Made by a program: the position numbers and the translations under genes
The notes under the pieces: model-generated
The model's input: only the letters and a program-made list of their open reading frames with translations
What the model was told of the DNA's origin: nothing
Database searches by the model: none
From: Candidula unifasciata
Lineage: Eukaryota > Mollusca > Gastropoda > Stylommatophora > Geomitridae
Length of the DNA stretch: 64,000 nucleotides
Assembly (NCBI GenBank): GCA_905116865.2
Contig: CAJHNH020002480.1
Location: 556,001 to 620,000 of the forward strand
Reading direction: 5' to 3'
Shown here: positions 24,501-30,325 of the stretch, in pieces
How the letters are laid out: each line of letters begins with the position of its first letter
Position numbering within the stretch: position 1 is the first letter of the stretch

Positions 24501-26645
24501 CTTTTACACCAGTGACATATCGTGTACGTAATGCTAGAAACATTTGTTAGATCACGCAGCACAGATTGAATCCAACATGATGCTTATGTAGACTCTCTTG
24601 TTTTTTTTTTTTTAATCTGCCTCTGAGCATGGGGTTCAGCCACATAAAGCATGCTCAGAAAGGCAGTCAGTCAATCAGTAATTAAATAAACTACCTTTTA
24701 CACAAATGGACACATTGGGTGCACAATGCTAGAAACATTTTTTGTATTTGTGCTGTTTGTTATATGAAGAGTTGCGAGTCAGTGAGAAAGATACTTGTAC
24801 TTAACTATTCCCAGTTTATCTTAATAAGAAGGAGAAGAGAGAGAGTATTAACTCTGCTGGTACCGAGGAGCACACAACATGTGTTATAACTAATTTCACC
24901 GTCCTCTGGTAGTGAAAGCTAATCTTTGATTTCGAGAAAACTACTCGCACGTAAGGTTTTTGTTGTTTCTTGTCAGTGAGCGAAGCATTAAATGCAGATC
25001 AAAATGGTAAAGCCATTTGTCTCATGCACGGAGGGTGGTGGGTTTCTGTTTAGGAGACCCTTGAGAGTTATTACTGGAGCTATGGAGGTTGTACTTTGTA
25101 TAAAGTCACTCTGCTGAAAGAGATCAATCCATATGGGATCAAACCTGGTGCAGTGAAGTTAATCTTCTTTATGTTAAAAACATTTAAAATCATTTTTTAA
25201 AAATAGCTATAATCTCACCAACTAGTGTGGAAGATGTGGTCAGGTGAATTGGTCTCATCTACCCCCTTGACCCTTTCTTGGGTATGCTGAAGTAGAAGCT
25301 ATGCTCAGTTTAAATCATTGATTTCCCCCGTGTGGGTTCCGGGGCCCCATTGTGGGGAATACAAGAATAGACCCACTGCCTCCCCAAAAGCATGTCGTAA
25401 GAGTCGACTAATTGGGGAGCTTCCTTTGAAGTCGGAGTGCATCTGCCGGAGAGGCAAGGAACCAACAGTCTGTATTTAAGAGAATGAGATCTGTAAAACT
25501 GATGCACACGCAACACTCAGCTTCTGGAGCAGGACTGCAGTTCAGTAGTGGACGAGCAACCAGAACCTTTCGCCAGAGTTTACAGCTGGTGAACGCGAAG
25601 AAGAAGAAGAAGAAATCATTGATTTAATGCATTTAATTGACCGCATAATAATTGAAAATGCTAACATTGACAGCTGTATCGATTTATTACGTCTAATTTG
25701 TCTGAATTTTGCAAATCATGACAGCTGTAGGATATTTAACATTCCAATTGAAAACATTTTTGTAAATAAATTTCCTTTCTTGAAAATATGTTTTTCCCGT
25801 GTGTCCAGACTTTATATGAATATTAAGAAGACTATTATCCTATGGGGTAGGGACTGCCACTCCCATATTGGACTTTACAGTCACAGCAGATTTGGTTCCC
25901 AAAGCCAGCGGCACATTGTCCAAAGTCCAGATGCCATTATTATAAGGAAGACTATATTCATGTTGTTGATCAGCACTTATAAATCATCATCGCCATCTGC
26001 CCTGCCAACTGGCCTAGGCACTTATGCATCTCCACAGATCACGATCCGTAGTTTCCTGGAACAGTTCTCTTGATGATATCCCTCCATGCCATCGTTCACT
26101 TAGAAATAATGAACGTGAAAGAAAAAAAAAATTACAGAACAGCAAGACTGATTAAGAAAAGGATGGACAGAAAGGCGACTGCAGGAGATCCCTACCTGGC
26201 ACAACGCTCATTCCCTGTCCTCACTGTCCAAGTACTTTTTAAGCCTGCATCGGCCTCATCAGTCATCTTCGTACTCATACTTGATGAAAGAGAGTGGTCA
26301 TCATCATCTTGATGGACATCACACATACACATAAATAATGAGAAAGTGGTAACAGCCTTCTTGATTCTATTACAGGTGCCAGACTACTATGATGTTATTA
26401 CAAATCCCATGGACTTTGGGACAATCAGAAACAGAATACATGCATTTACATACAAAAGACCTTCTGAGATACTGGAGGATGTGCGGCAGATATTCCATAA
26501 CTGTGTTGAGTACAACAACCGAGGCAGCCTTGAGTATAAAGCCTGCCATAGACTTTCTAAATACTTTGACAAGCGAGTTAGAGAACTTTCGCTGGCAGAA
26601 GACATTCCTACTCCAGAGAACAGCAAAGGCAGAGAGTCTCTGTGA
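388..26645 (+). CDS. BAZ1A: BAZ1A/ACF1 chromatin-remodelling subunit, 3' part (18 exons)
   Basis: Partial gene for the large accessory subunit that pairs with the ISWI ATPase (SMARCA5/SNF2H) in the ACF and CHRAC nucleosome-spacing complexes in the nucleus. Eighteen exons with GT-AG borders join without a frame break into 3240 nt (about 1079 residues plus TGA). In this partial numbering I see DDT (about 1-70), WHIM1 (about 128-190), the WHIM2 block PLGRDRLFRRYYFF (about 340-365), a WSFID...LNTRGFRE block (about 465-500), a C4HC3 PHD finger (C731-C775) and a C-terminal bromodomain (about 966-1062, with WPF, VPDYYDVI and NCVEYNN). The order and spacing match vertebrate BAZ1A rather than BAZ1B or BAZ2: the PHD lies directly after the SLSQVYLHL..LDKSIIW block, and the protein ends soon after the bromodomain. 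The N-terminal WAC region and the start codon lie upstream of the window. Introns are full of SINEs and LINEs. Family identity is very secure; exact exon ends are inferred from splice consensus and phase. Confidence 0.95.
685..1020 (-). mobile_element. LINE 3' end, family X
   Basis: Minus-strand decayed 3' end of a non-LTR retrotransposon, similar to copies at 40670-41105 and 54168-54385, which still translate to AFELKCYRKILRISW and GRRGRGRPTRKW type reverse-transcriptase C-terminal blocks. Confidence 0.6.
1435..1665 (+). mobile_element. tRNA-headed SINE, family C
   Basis: Plus-strand copy in BAZ1A intron; head with B-box-like AGGTTCAAATCT, body with GGTAAAGTCCTGAGAAGTTAA and ATATGCCCAATAGGCTTGG. 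Confidence 0.7.
1721..1867 (+). CDS. BAZ1A: BAZ1A exon, DDT domain second half
   Basis: Acceptor CGCTCAG before 1721, donor G/GTGAGT after 1867; phase 1 in and out. Encodes MIESALMDHEPDGPLCDLLQ, which completes the DDT domain, followed by an acidic run (QEEEEDEYQE). Not long enough between stops to stand out as an ORF, but frame and homology are clear. Confidence 0.9.
1868..2688. other. Intron with no recognised element
   Basis: AT-rich BAZ1A intron sequence; I see no repeat family or exon apart from short T runs. Confidence 0.6.
2689..2784 (+). CDS. BAZ1A: BAZ1A exon, acidic linker
   Basis: Acceptor GGTTTCAG before 2689, donor G/GTAATA after 2784; phase 1 in and out, 96 nt. Encodes an acidic linker (AEEKDDELDEEHTTNE) followed by VIRAATIMAQFSPSVL, which leads into WHIM1. 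Missed by ORF length filters. Confidence 0.88.
2978..3135 (+). mobile_element. GAA-tailed SINE, family A, 5'-truncated
   Basis: Plus-strand 3' half of the family A SINE, ending in CACAGCCGGTGAATGAAGAAGAAG. Shares GCGGTTGTACACGCAAAA with the copy at 38655, so both belong to one subfamily. Confidence 0.75.
3160..3400 (+). mobile_element. SINE, family D
   Basis: Contains TCTGAATGTCGTGGGTTCAT and GCAGTTGTTGCGGAGATCCC, shared with 12240-12470; the 3' part (CAGTGAAGTCGATCCTC) recurs at 24990-25170 and inverted at 60455-60545. Confidence 0.55.
3430..3965 (+). mobile_element. LINE reverse-transcriptase C-terminal remnant
   Basis: Decayed plus-strand reading LLYGSESWNV, then EAAEMQFLRRML, FSGRVMRQG and RRGRGRPREMMVDG, the typical end of non-LTR reverse transcriptases, with several stops. 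Confidence 0.8.
4040..4165 (+). mobile_element. tRNA-like SINE fragment
   Basis: TAGTTGGAACAGTTAAGAATGG followed by B-box-like AGGTTTGAATCCT; resembles a decayed tRNA head. Confidence 0.35.
4252..4476 (+). CDS. BAZ1A: BAZ1A exon, WHIM1 region
   Basis: Acceptor TTTTTGCAG before 4252, donor G/GTATGC after 4476; phase 1 in and out. Contains TLSEIVRIHLLSSGA, FRYQQRGG and LVKTLSTTNVFDLTPG, the conserved block that follows DDT in BAZ1A (WHIM1/D-TOX type). WHIM motifs are thought to form the ISWI- and linker-DNA-binding module. Confidence 0.94.
4750..5050 (+). mobile_element. LINE 3' end remnant hosting a younger insertion
   Basis: Plus strand reads AFELKCCRKILRKPR, then TKKKNTDVLHDLSMKENWLI after the insertion at 4820-4937. 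Same family as the minus-strand copy at 40855-41100. Confidence 0.75.
4820..4937 (-). mobile_element. 5'-truncated LINE 3' end with 13-bp target duplication
   Basis: A 118-bp minus-strand insertion with an (ATG)n-type tail, flanked by perfect TAGAAAACCACGT at 4807-4819 and 4938-4950. The host LINE continues on both sides. Confidence 0.85.
5105..5737. repeat. 20-bp minisatellite, about 31 copies
   Basis: Unit GGATACAGGACATTGAAGAT with few substitutions (AGGT/AGAT, CATT/CAGT). The unit lacks stops on the minus strand and is not a multiple of three, so three frames stay open and produce spurious ORFs of over 200 codons. Confidence 0.95.
5950..6215 (+). mobile_element. tRNA-headed SINE, family C
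   Basis: Plus-strand copy; head with GGTCATGGGTTCACCCC, body with GTACACCCAATACACTTGAGG. Confidence 0.65.
6535..6700 (+). CDS. BAZ1A: BAZ1A exon, WHIM1 end and start of charged helix
   Basis: Acceptor CTCTTCAG before 6535, donor AG/GTAACA after 6700; enters phase 1, leaves phase 2. Encodes GEKAKIIITLIHQILTF and RDVIED, then a long charged helix rich in R, E and Q (WAEQRREREEQALR), as in vertebrate BAZ1A. Confidence 0.93.
6735..7080 (-). mobile_element. LINE remnant, family Y
   Basis: Minus-strand non-LTR 3' end; shares the CATGGATGGAATCCAGTCCAG region and the downstream part with 51860-53420 and with 39620-39790. Confidence 0.65.
7542..7616 (+). CDS. BAZ1A: BAZ1A exon, charged coiled-coil linker
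   Basis: Acceptor TTTCTGCAG before 7542, donor TT/GTAAGA after 7616; phase 2 in and out, 75 nt. Encodes YKKNMEEKAKEQARRMQQMM, continuing the charged helix. Too short for a standard ORF call; supported by phase and borders. Confidence 0.87.
7725..7985 (-). mobile_element. GAA-tailed SINE, family A, decayed
   Basis: Minus-strand copy: GCGTCTCTCAGGCCGATGCA, CTAATTAGTTGACTTTGACA and CCCCGGAACCCACAC match the consensus; interrupted by an A/T-rich stretch. Confidence 0.7.
8204..8504 (+). CDS. BAZ1A: BAZ1A exon, WHIM2 motif
   Basis: Acceptor TTTTTCAG before 8204, donor AAA/GTGAGT after 8504; enters phase 2, leaves phase 0. After a charged stretch it holds VYPLGRDRLFRRYYFFSALP and GLFIE, the signature WHIM2 motif of the WSTF/ACF1 family, one of the strongest identity blocks in the window. 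Confidence 0.95.
8505..9773. other. Intron with no recognised element
   Basis: BAZ1A intron of ordinary AT-rich sequence; no repeat family, RNA gene or exon recognised. Confidence 0.5.
9774..10208 (+). CDS. BAZ1A: BAZ1A exon, SIM-like acidic linker and WSFID block
   Basis: Acceptor ATTTCAG before 9774, donor CAG/GTATGT after 10208; phase 0 in and out, 435 nt, the largest exon seen. The first half is a basic then acidic disordered linker with CIVISDEE (residues 408-415), which resembles a SUMO-interacting motif. The second half, WSFIDTPEHLDVLINSLNTR followed by GFRECSLRTAL, is the conserved block found after WHIM2 in BAZ1A. Confidence 0.94.
10209..11514. other. AT-rich intron with no recognised element
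   Basis: BAZ1A intron, A/T runs and short TA repeats only. Confidence 0.5.
11515..11667 (+). CDS. BAZ1A: BAZ1A exon, conserved helical block
   Basis: Acceptor GTTTTCAG before 11515, donor AAG/GTTTGT after 11667; phase 0 in and out. Encodes AEITMELNLRDAILDMEDRI and GGLGSVKV, the counterpart of the LRDFLLDIEDRI region of vertebrate BAZ1A. Confidence 0.94.
11809..11830. repeat. Poly-C tract, 22 nt
   Basis: Uninterrupted C run in a BAZ1A intron; one of several 15-25-nt G/C homopolymers in the window. Confidence 0.9.
12075..12240 (-). mobile_element. GAA-tailed SINE, family A, truncated
   Basis: Minus strand, from TTCTTCTTTGCATTCACCGG to CCTTACCTCTCAGACAG; the rest is replaced by family D sequence. 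Confidence 0.7.
12240..12470 (+). mobile_element. SINE, family D
   Basis: CTCTGAAGGTCGTGGGTTTG and AGTGCAATATTTGCAAAGATCC, matching the 3160-3400 copy. Confidence 0.5.
12603..12706 (+). CDS. BAZ1A: BAZ1A exon, conserved block end
   Basis: Acceptor TTATCACAG before 12603, donor GG/GTAGGT after 12706; enters phase 0, leaves phase 2. Encodes VKNRTLWREAI and a short Ser-rich spacer. Donors further downstream would read through TAG, which fixes this end. Confidence 0.85.
12935..13040 (+). mobile_element. GAA-tailed SINE, family A, fragment
   Basis: 3' third of the consensus on the plus strand (AGTCCAGAAGTGGACAAACA, TTACAGCCGTTGAATGC). Confidence 0.65.
13330..13640 (+). mobile_element. LINE C-terminal remnant, family V
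   Basis: Plus-strand AGACAGCAAATCAAATTATTTG, GAGAGATGCCTTGTGATGCC and CCAGAAGAGCAAGAAGCCAG, shared with 15730-16100, 37465-37720, 44110-44345 and 63880-64000; decayed end of a non-LTR reverse transcriptase. Confidence 0.7.
13710..13790 (+). mobile_element. tRNA-like SINE head
   Basis: GCGGCTGGCCAAGTGGCTAG (A-box-like) then GGGTTCAAATCCC (B box); no CCA-ready acceptor stem seen, so more likely a SINE head than a tRNA gene. Confidence 0.45.
13925..14065. repeat. Short tandem repeat of about 25-27 bp, 4-5 copies
   Basis: Diverged copies of AATCAAAATGCCCCAACACC with AACAATC linkers. Confidence 0.75.
14132..14247 (+). CDS. BAZ1A: BAZ1A exon, pre-PHD helical block
   Basis: Acceptor TTTCACAG before 14132, donor A/GTAAGT after 14247; enters phase 2, leaves phase 1. 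Encodes an acidic/Ser stretch, then VARDLARALVQIARGVEPRY and MKEPL, matching the ALFQIEQGIERRFLKAPL block of BAZ1A. Found by splice consensus and homology. Confidence 0.9.
14353..14368. repeat. Poly-G tract
   Basis: Sixteen consecutive G in a BAZ1A intron. Confidence 0.9.
14540..15730. other. Unassigned intronic sequence
   Basis: The first 60 bp resemble LINE family V (ACCAGAAGAGATCAAATCAG). The remainder is less AT-rich than neighbouring introns and may be an unrecognised interspersed element; I see no coding support. Confidence 0.3.
15730..16100 (+). mobile_element. LINE C-terminal remnant, family V
   Basis: Plus strand reads TANQMVCPLVMPHHTGHTPK and, in another frame, VEVARRARGRTLYLSRRP; the family is shared with 13330 and 37465. 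Confidence 0.75.
16341..16421 (+). CDS. BAZ1A: BAZ1A exon, Lys-rich linker
   Basis: Acceptor TCCTTACAG before 16341, donor G/GTAAAT after 16421; phase 1 in and out, 81 nt. Encodes a low-complexity, very basic linker (KKKKSTPSSKDKKKKEDDEH) with no counterpart of fixed sequence in vertebrates. As a symmetric 27-codon exon it could be skipped without a frame change. Confidence 0.8.
17481..17618. mobile_element. piggyBac-like MITE, 138 bp
   Basis: TTAA at 17477-17480 and 17619-17622 flank inverted ends CTCTTTAAGTCCCAG / ATTGGGACTCAAAGAG. TTAA duplication and CTCTTT-type ends fit the piggyBac superfamily; no transposase. Confidence 0.75.
17961..18211 (+). CDS. BAZ1A: BAZ1A exon, PHD finger first part
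   Basis: Acceptor TTTTTGTCAG before 17961, donor GAG/GTAGGT after 18211; enters phase 1, leaves phase 0. Encodes YERWEESLLSSTSLSQVYLH and LDKSIIWAKSAL, then the first six PHD zinc ligands: C-x2-C-x11-C-x2-C-x4-H-x2-C. The acceptor is a tandem NAGNAG (CAGCAG), so one alanine may be included or skipped. A second in-frame donor exists six nt upstream of the chosen one, but the chosen one gives the x14 loop seen in vertebrate BAZ1A. Confidence 0.95.
18235..18420 (-). mobile_element. GAA-tailed SINE, family A, fragment
   Basis: Minus strand; GCATTCACTGGCTTTAAACT through GCCTCTCAGGCAGATGCACT, diverged. Lies just after the PHD exon. Confidence 0.65.
19060..19500 (+). mobile_element. LINE remnant with RNase H-like end
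   Basis: Plus strand reads STLWIFSPGHAGVLGNKQAE, like the RNase H segment of non-LTR retrotransposons, then after a stop and frame change WERVNSGEAQINHNGLRRMA. The 3' part recurs at 49400 and 60720; ends with A-rich sequence. Confidence 0.75.
19550..19745 (-). mobile_element. tRNA-headed SINE, family C
   Basis: Minus-strand copy (TATAGACCAGTCAGCCCTTG, CTGGGTCAACCTGGGAGCCA), ending by the next exon's acceptor region. Confidence 0.65.
19871..20010 (+). CDS. BAZ1A: BAZ1A exon, PHD finger end and acidic linker
   Basis: Acceptor TCCCTGCAG before 19871, donor GT/GTAAGC after 20010; enters phase 0, leaves phase 2. KIPSGDWFCSECRPKQ supplies the last two PHD cysteines; an acidic tail (EEEEEETQEAEQDEE) follows, as in other BAZ1A proteins. 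Confidence 0.94.
20975..21225 (+). mobile_element. LINE reverse-transcriptase C-terminal remnant
   Basis: Plus strand reads CPCNFAPENSEHMLQHCQLY, a C-x-C...H...C knuckle typical of the end of some non-LTR reverse transcriptases; then stops and a GAAGAAGAAG run near 21190. Confidence 0.65.
21540..21709 (+). CDS. BAZ1A: BAZ1A exon, acidic then basic linker
   Basis: Acceptor TTCTTTCAG before 21540, donor G/GTACCA after 21709; enters phase 2, leaves phase 1. Low-complexity acidic stretch (EDDDQIDDSIDQ, EASEEED) then Lys/Gly/Asn-rich sequence; poorly conserved linker between PHD and bromodomain. Confidence 0.86.
22660..22870 (-). mobile_element. LINE 3' end fragment
   Basis: Minus strand with an ATG/GTG-type tail (CATCACCATCATCACG) and GGTCTTTCTTGGTCTGCCTT, typical of the RPRKTR-type C-terminal end. 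Confidence 0.5.
23031..23243 (+). CDS. BAZ1A: BAZ1A exon, Ser/Lys/Arg-rich linker
   Basis: Acceptor GTCCATATAG before 23031, donor G/GTAATT after 23243; phase 1 in and out. Encodes a disordered basic linker with many Ser-Pro and Arg-Gly type sites (RRESPQDSPILGRPKK), plausible phosphorylation targets. Confidence 0.86.
23365..23625 (+). mobile_element. tRNA-headed SINE, family C
   Basis: Plus strand: TAGTGTAGCGACTGACATTG head with GGGTTCAAATCTG B box, body to CTGTACGCCTAGGAGCATGG. Confidence 0.75.
23640..23768 (+). mobile_element. GAA-tailed SINE, family A, 3' half
   Basis: Plus strand from CTGCATACAAATAAGTCAGC to GTGAACACTAAGAAGAAGG; ends 66 bp before a BAZ1A exon. Confidence 0.75.
23834..23991 (+). 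CDS. BAZ1A: BAZ1A exon, bromodomain start
   Basis: Acceptor TTGACCTCAG before 23834, donor CTG/GTAAGC after 23991; enters phase 1, leaves phase 0. Encodes a linker, then TQDLVNELIKHQDAWPFLKP: bromodomain helix Z and the WPF shelf. Confidence 0.94.
24370..24500. repeat. Degenerate GTCA/GTAA tetranucleotide repeat
   Basis: Imperfect AGTCAGTCAGTAAATCAGT-type array. The flank AATGCTAGAAACATTT is present twice (24530 and 24727), so about 190 bp appears duplicated. Confidence 0.7.
24990..25170 (+). mobile_element. SINE, family D, diverged
   Basis: GTGGTGGGTTTCTGTTTAGG and CCATATGGGATCAAACCTGG match the 3' part of family D. Confidence 0.45.
25325..25612 (+). mobile_element. GAA-tailed SINE, family A, full length with target duplication
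   Basis: 288 bp, starts CCCCCGTGTGGGTTCCGGGG and ends in (GAA)n. Perfect 13-bp duplication AAATCATTGATTT at 25312-25324 and 25613-25625. Near-identical in inverted orientation to 30326-30612. Confidence 0.92.
25790..25960 (+). mobile_element. LINE remnant, zinc-knuckle end
   Basis: Reads WGRDCHSHIGLYSHSRFGSQ, shared with 33180-33250 and 48470-48560. Confidence 0.6.
25975..26110 (-). mobile_element. LINE 3' end fragment
   Basis: Reverse complement of the same 3' end as 3780-3920 (GGAGATGCATAAGTGCC type sequence, ATGATG tail). Confidence 0.55.
26376..26645 (+). CDS. BAZ1A: BAZ1A terminal exon, bromodomain and stop
   Basis: Acceptor CTATTACAG before 26376; ends with TGA at 26643-26645. Encodes VPDYYDVITNPMDFGTIRNR and then DVRQIFHNCVEYNNRGS with the conserved acetyl-lysine-binding Asn, then a short tail. 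Bromodomains bind acetylated lysine. The tail lacks the Lys/Arg-rich end of vertebrate BAZ1A. Confidence 0.95.
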   Translation: MPDYYDVITNPMDFGTIRNRIHAFTYKRPSEILEDVRQIFHNCVEYNNRGSLEYKACHRLSKYFDKRVRELSLAEDIPTPENSKGRESL

Positions 26646-26705
26646 TCAGGAAATGTATTTAGATATTTAGTGTTATATATACTAAGTATATATTTTACCG
26701 ATTAA

Positions 26706-27069
26706 CTCTTTCAGCCCCAGATTTTTTTTTTTTTTTTTTTTACAAAAATCATTTTCTTTAAAGTTAAATATCGTCATAAAAACTCTGACCACTTGCTGTG
26801 TTGTAGGAATGAAAAATGAATGAAAGATTTCTCTGTGGTTGCCAGATTTTTTTGAGTATACATTAACCAGATGCAGCTGTGTGGATTAGAGGTTAGCGAA
26901 TGTGGCTAACAATTTCCTGATCTTCAGGTGCTGCTGCGGTTCTTTTCCTATGATTGGGGGGAGGGGGGGAACCTCATGGGTTTCAGACAGTATAGGAAGA
27001 CATGTGATGTGATGTTTGAGGCATATGGAGAATATGTAACAAATCATGCATTGTTTGGGACTGAAAGAG
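26706..27069. mobile_element. piggyBac-like MITE, 364 bp
   Basis: TTAA at 26702-26705 and 27070-27073 flank inverted ends CTCTTTCAGCCCCAG / TTTGGGACTGAAAGAG. No transposase. Lies 57 bp past the BAZ1A stop, so probably in its 3' UTR. Confidence 0.85.
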
Positions 27070-27342
27070 TTAACGAGAAAATGAATTATTTTTAGACTAA
27101 ATATGAATTGGAAATAGCAGCCATGTATAGATGTATTCATCATTTGAATGATGCAGGCACAAACAATACACTGCTCAATTGATTGCCTGGTATATTTTGC
27201 TGTATCTCATCAGGTGTATCTGGACAGTTGCATCAACATGTAATGAAGCACAGAAATTAATCTTTTTTACGGAAAGACACAAATCACATTGTCTATTTGC
27301 ACTGCACATATCTCAGCCAGAAATTCAAGATCAGCCATTTCT

Positions 27343-27605
27343 TCTTCTTCTTCGTGTTTACCAGCTGTAAAGTCTGGTGAAATGTTCTGGTTGTTGCTCC
27401 ACCTTTGGACTTTGGGGTCTGTTCCAAAACAAGAGTGTTGCCTGTCCATCAGTTTCAGAAGTCTGACTTATTTGTATAAAGATTGTTGATTCCCTGCCTC
27501 TCAGGCAGATGCACTCTGACTTCAAAGGAAACCCCTCTTACGACATGCTTAATGGGGAGACAGTAGATTTATAGTTTTCCCTACACTAAGGCCCCAGAAC
27601 CCATA
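27343..27605 (-). mobile_element. GAA-tailed SINE, family A
   Basis: Minus strand, from (TTC)n tail through AGGCCCCAGAACCCATATGG; nearly full length. Confidence 0.85.
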
Positions 27606-27609
27606 TGGT

Positions 27610-28460
27610 AAGATTTGCCATGTTATTACCATTGCAGTCTTATTTGTACATTATATGTTGATTTAGCTCTGTAGTAATTCACTTGACAAGATACCATGAA
27701 ATATGCCAGGCTTTTAATAGATAAAGGTATTGTTTTTATCTGCATTATTTAAATATATAAAGGAAGACATTGTTTTGTATTGATTGTCAGGTTAATCATT
27801 CTTAAGACTGTTGGTAAAGTTCTATAACTGCTGTTGTGTCCTCAGTTTCCAATAAATTATCTTTGGGTCTGCAACGCTATTACATACTTATGATGAAATA
27901 GTTTCTTGTCTCTAAATTTTCCCTCTCCAGTATTTTCAGTTAAAGTCTTATATTGTTTATTACAGGTTGAATATTTCACACATTAGTAACTCTAATGGAT
28001 AGTTGTGATATTCATTTGGTTATATGTTGTGTTGAGATTTGTTGATATTCATAATGTTACCTTGATTTAGAAAATGTTTAGCATTGAGTCACTTGTCAGT
28101 CATATTTTGCTTCAGGCATTCACATTTGTTTTTCATTAAAGCTCAGGCAGGTGCCATTGAAGTACAGCTGTTTTTATTTTGTTTTAATTTGATTTGATCT
28201 TTTGTTTTAATATTTTTTTATTTATTTAGAAAGTTAAACTGGTCAAGATATGCCAGAAGTCTGATGTATCTGCTGAAAGGTGCAAATAAAGCATCTGTGC
28301 TTCGAACAGGCACAAGGCAGTTATGCCCAAAAAATACAACCAAAAAAAGAGGACAAAACTGTCGAAGAGGAATTGTATTTAACATACAATGTCTTTCTTC
28401 ATCATCACAGTTTTTTTTGTTTCCTGTTGATTTGTTTCTACTTGAATAAATATGCTGTTA
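27610..28460. other. BAZ1A 3' flank with no recognised element
   Basis: AT-rich sequence with one AATAAA; no exon or repeat family recognised. Confidence 0.4.
27851..27856 (+). promoter_or_regulatory. Candidate polyadenylation signal of BAZ1A
   Basis: AATAAA about 1.2 kb past the BAZ1A stop, the first canonical hexamer I see in the downstream flank outside the MITE. Transcript evidence is absent; a MITE and a SINE would lie in the 3' UTR if this site is used. Confidence 0.3.
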
Positions 28461-28469
28461 GTATCTTTG

Positions 28470-28790
28470 ATAATGCGGCTGGACAGCCAGAATGAGGAAC
28501 CCAACTGTTTTGACAGTGGCGAGAACCTGAAAACAACTTTTAACAAACATCAAAAGGAGATGGTGATCATATTATAGCCATGTTATCGGGAGAGGAAAAC
28601 ATGTTGTGTCCACTGGAAAGATTTGTAGAGAAAGACAATTTGAGAAGATTCTATCTAGGATTAAGCCTTTTATTATGGCATGAACGGATGTGAGCACAAG
28701 AACTGTTGGAGATCGCTGCTTGAGGAGAGGCATGATTGCCCACGCCAGTTGGCAGGCACTTGATGGTGATACTTTTAATATATAAAAAGC
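28470..28790 (+). mobile_element. LINE C-terminal remnant
   Basis: Decayed plus-strand copy ending GAGGCATGATTGCCCACGCC (MIAHASWQ-type end). Confidence 0.65.
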
Positions 28791-28819
28791 CAGTTTTGCT
28801 TTAATAATTATGCCTTTAA

Positions 28820-29590
28820 TACCTTGGATAATGTGGTTTTCCAGGAGAATGCTTGAAATAAAATCCTTGAAATAAAACCGCCAGAGTGAGTAACTGAGAT
28901 ATTTTGAAAGATGTCAGGAACACGAAGACAACTTGTCACAAATATCAGGAGATGGTCATCATTTTTGCCATCTTATGAGAAGAGGGGAAACTAGAACATG
29001 TTGTGACCACTGGAAAGATTTGTAGAAAAAGAGATAAAGGAAGACATGAGAAGAGGGGAAACTAGAACATGTTGTGACCACTGGAAAGATTTGTAGAAAA
29101 AGAGATAAAGGAAGACATGAGAAGAGGGGAAACTAGAACATGTTGTGACCACTGGAAAGATTTGTAGAAAAAGAGATAAAGGAAGACATGAGAAGAGGGG
29201 AAACTAGAACATGTTGTGACCACTGGAAAGATTTGTAGAAAAAGAGATAAAGGAAGACATAGAAGAGGGGAAACTAGAACATGTTGTGACCACTGGAAAG
29301 ATTTGTAGAAAAAGAGATAAAGGAAGACATGAGAAGAGGGGAAACTAGAACATGTTGTGACCACTGGAAAGATTTGTAGAAAAAGAGATAAAGGAAGACA
29401 TGAGAAGAGGGGAAACTAGAACATGTGACAGCTGGAAAGATTTGTAGAAAAAGAGAAGGAAAAGGAAGACAATAAGAGAAGATTCTTGACAGCTTTTTGT
29501 CATGGCATGGAGTGGTGTCAGCACATGAACTGTTTGGATCACAGGTTGTGGAGAGACATGATCGCCCACGCTAGTTGGCAAGGCACTTTA
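28820..29590 (+). mobile_element. LINE C-terminal remnant with internal tandem amplification
   Basis: Same 3' end as the preceding copy (GACATGATCGCCCACGCTAG), but the segment coding for KLEHVVTTGKICRKRDKGR is repeated about seven times. Confidence 0.75.
28970..29470. repeat. 71-bp tandem repeat, about 7 copies
   Basis: Unit begins ATGAGAAGAGGGGAAACTAG; copies start at 28975, 29046, 29117, 29188, 29259 (one base lost), 29329 and 29400. Near-perfect identity points to recent expansion. Confidence 0.93.
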
Positions 29591-30140
29591 TAATTATACC
29601 ATTAATATTAAACACATATTTCAGTCAAATGCTAAAAGACTTAATGAAACTGGTATTATTTTATTTAAAGACTAAGGGCTAATCATTTAGAATCGGCATC
29701 TTAGCTTTATGCTCAGTTGTCTCTACCAAATGTTTAGTTGCGATAGGTAATAAATATAATATACACAATAGAATGGAAAAGGCTAACCTTTCGGGGTATA
29801 GCATCAGGCAATTTTATATAAATTATAGCATTTCAACCCTTCAGGTTATAATTTGAATATATAATGTTCATTAAAACAGGTTTCATGCTTTTGTAGAACT
29901 GTCCTTTTCCACTTTGCATTTGTATTTATTTATTTTTTCTTTATATACTTCTTCACACTGCCTGCTTTTATCATTATTCATACCAAATCTATCTTAAACT
30001 TGTTGGTTCACAGAAGTCATTGTCAGTCTGCAGTATCCTGCCCTTGTGGTGCCTATTGTCTTTGTCTTTTTGTTTGGTCTCAGTTGAAGCCGCCACAACA
30101 GCTTCTGTCGTTACCATGGACCTCTGTGTGATTGAGGAAG
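29590..30140. other. Intergenic sequence with no recognised element
   Basis: AT-rich, no exon, RNA or repeat family recognised. Confidence 0.4.
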
Positions 30141-30325
30141 TTCACTTAACTCTTTCAGTTCCAGAAAGTTTGAGCAGCTGCTCAATAGCGGTAATAAGGT
30201 CAGGATAATCACAACTGCATGAAGGGATTTGAAAAATGTTTTGCACTTCAATAGGAAGTCAAGGCACATACATGAAAATTGGTGTAAAATTAAGTTCGCT
30301 ACATAATTAATCCTAAAGGTGGTGC

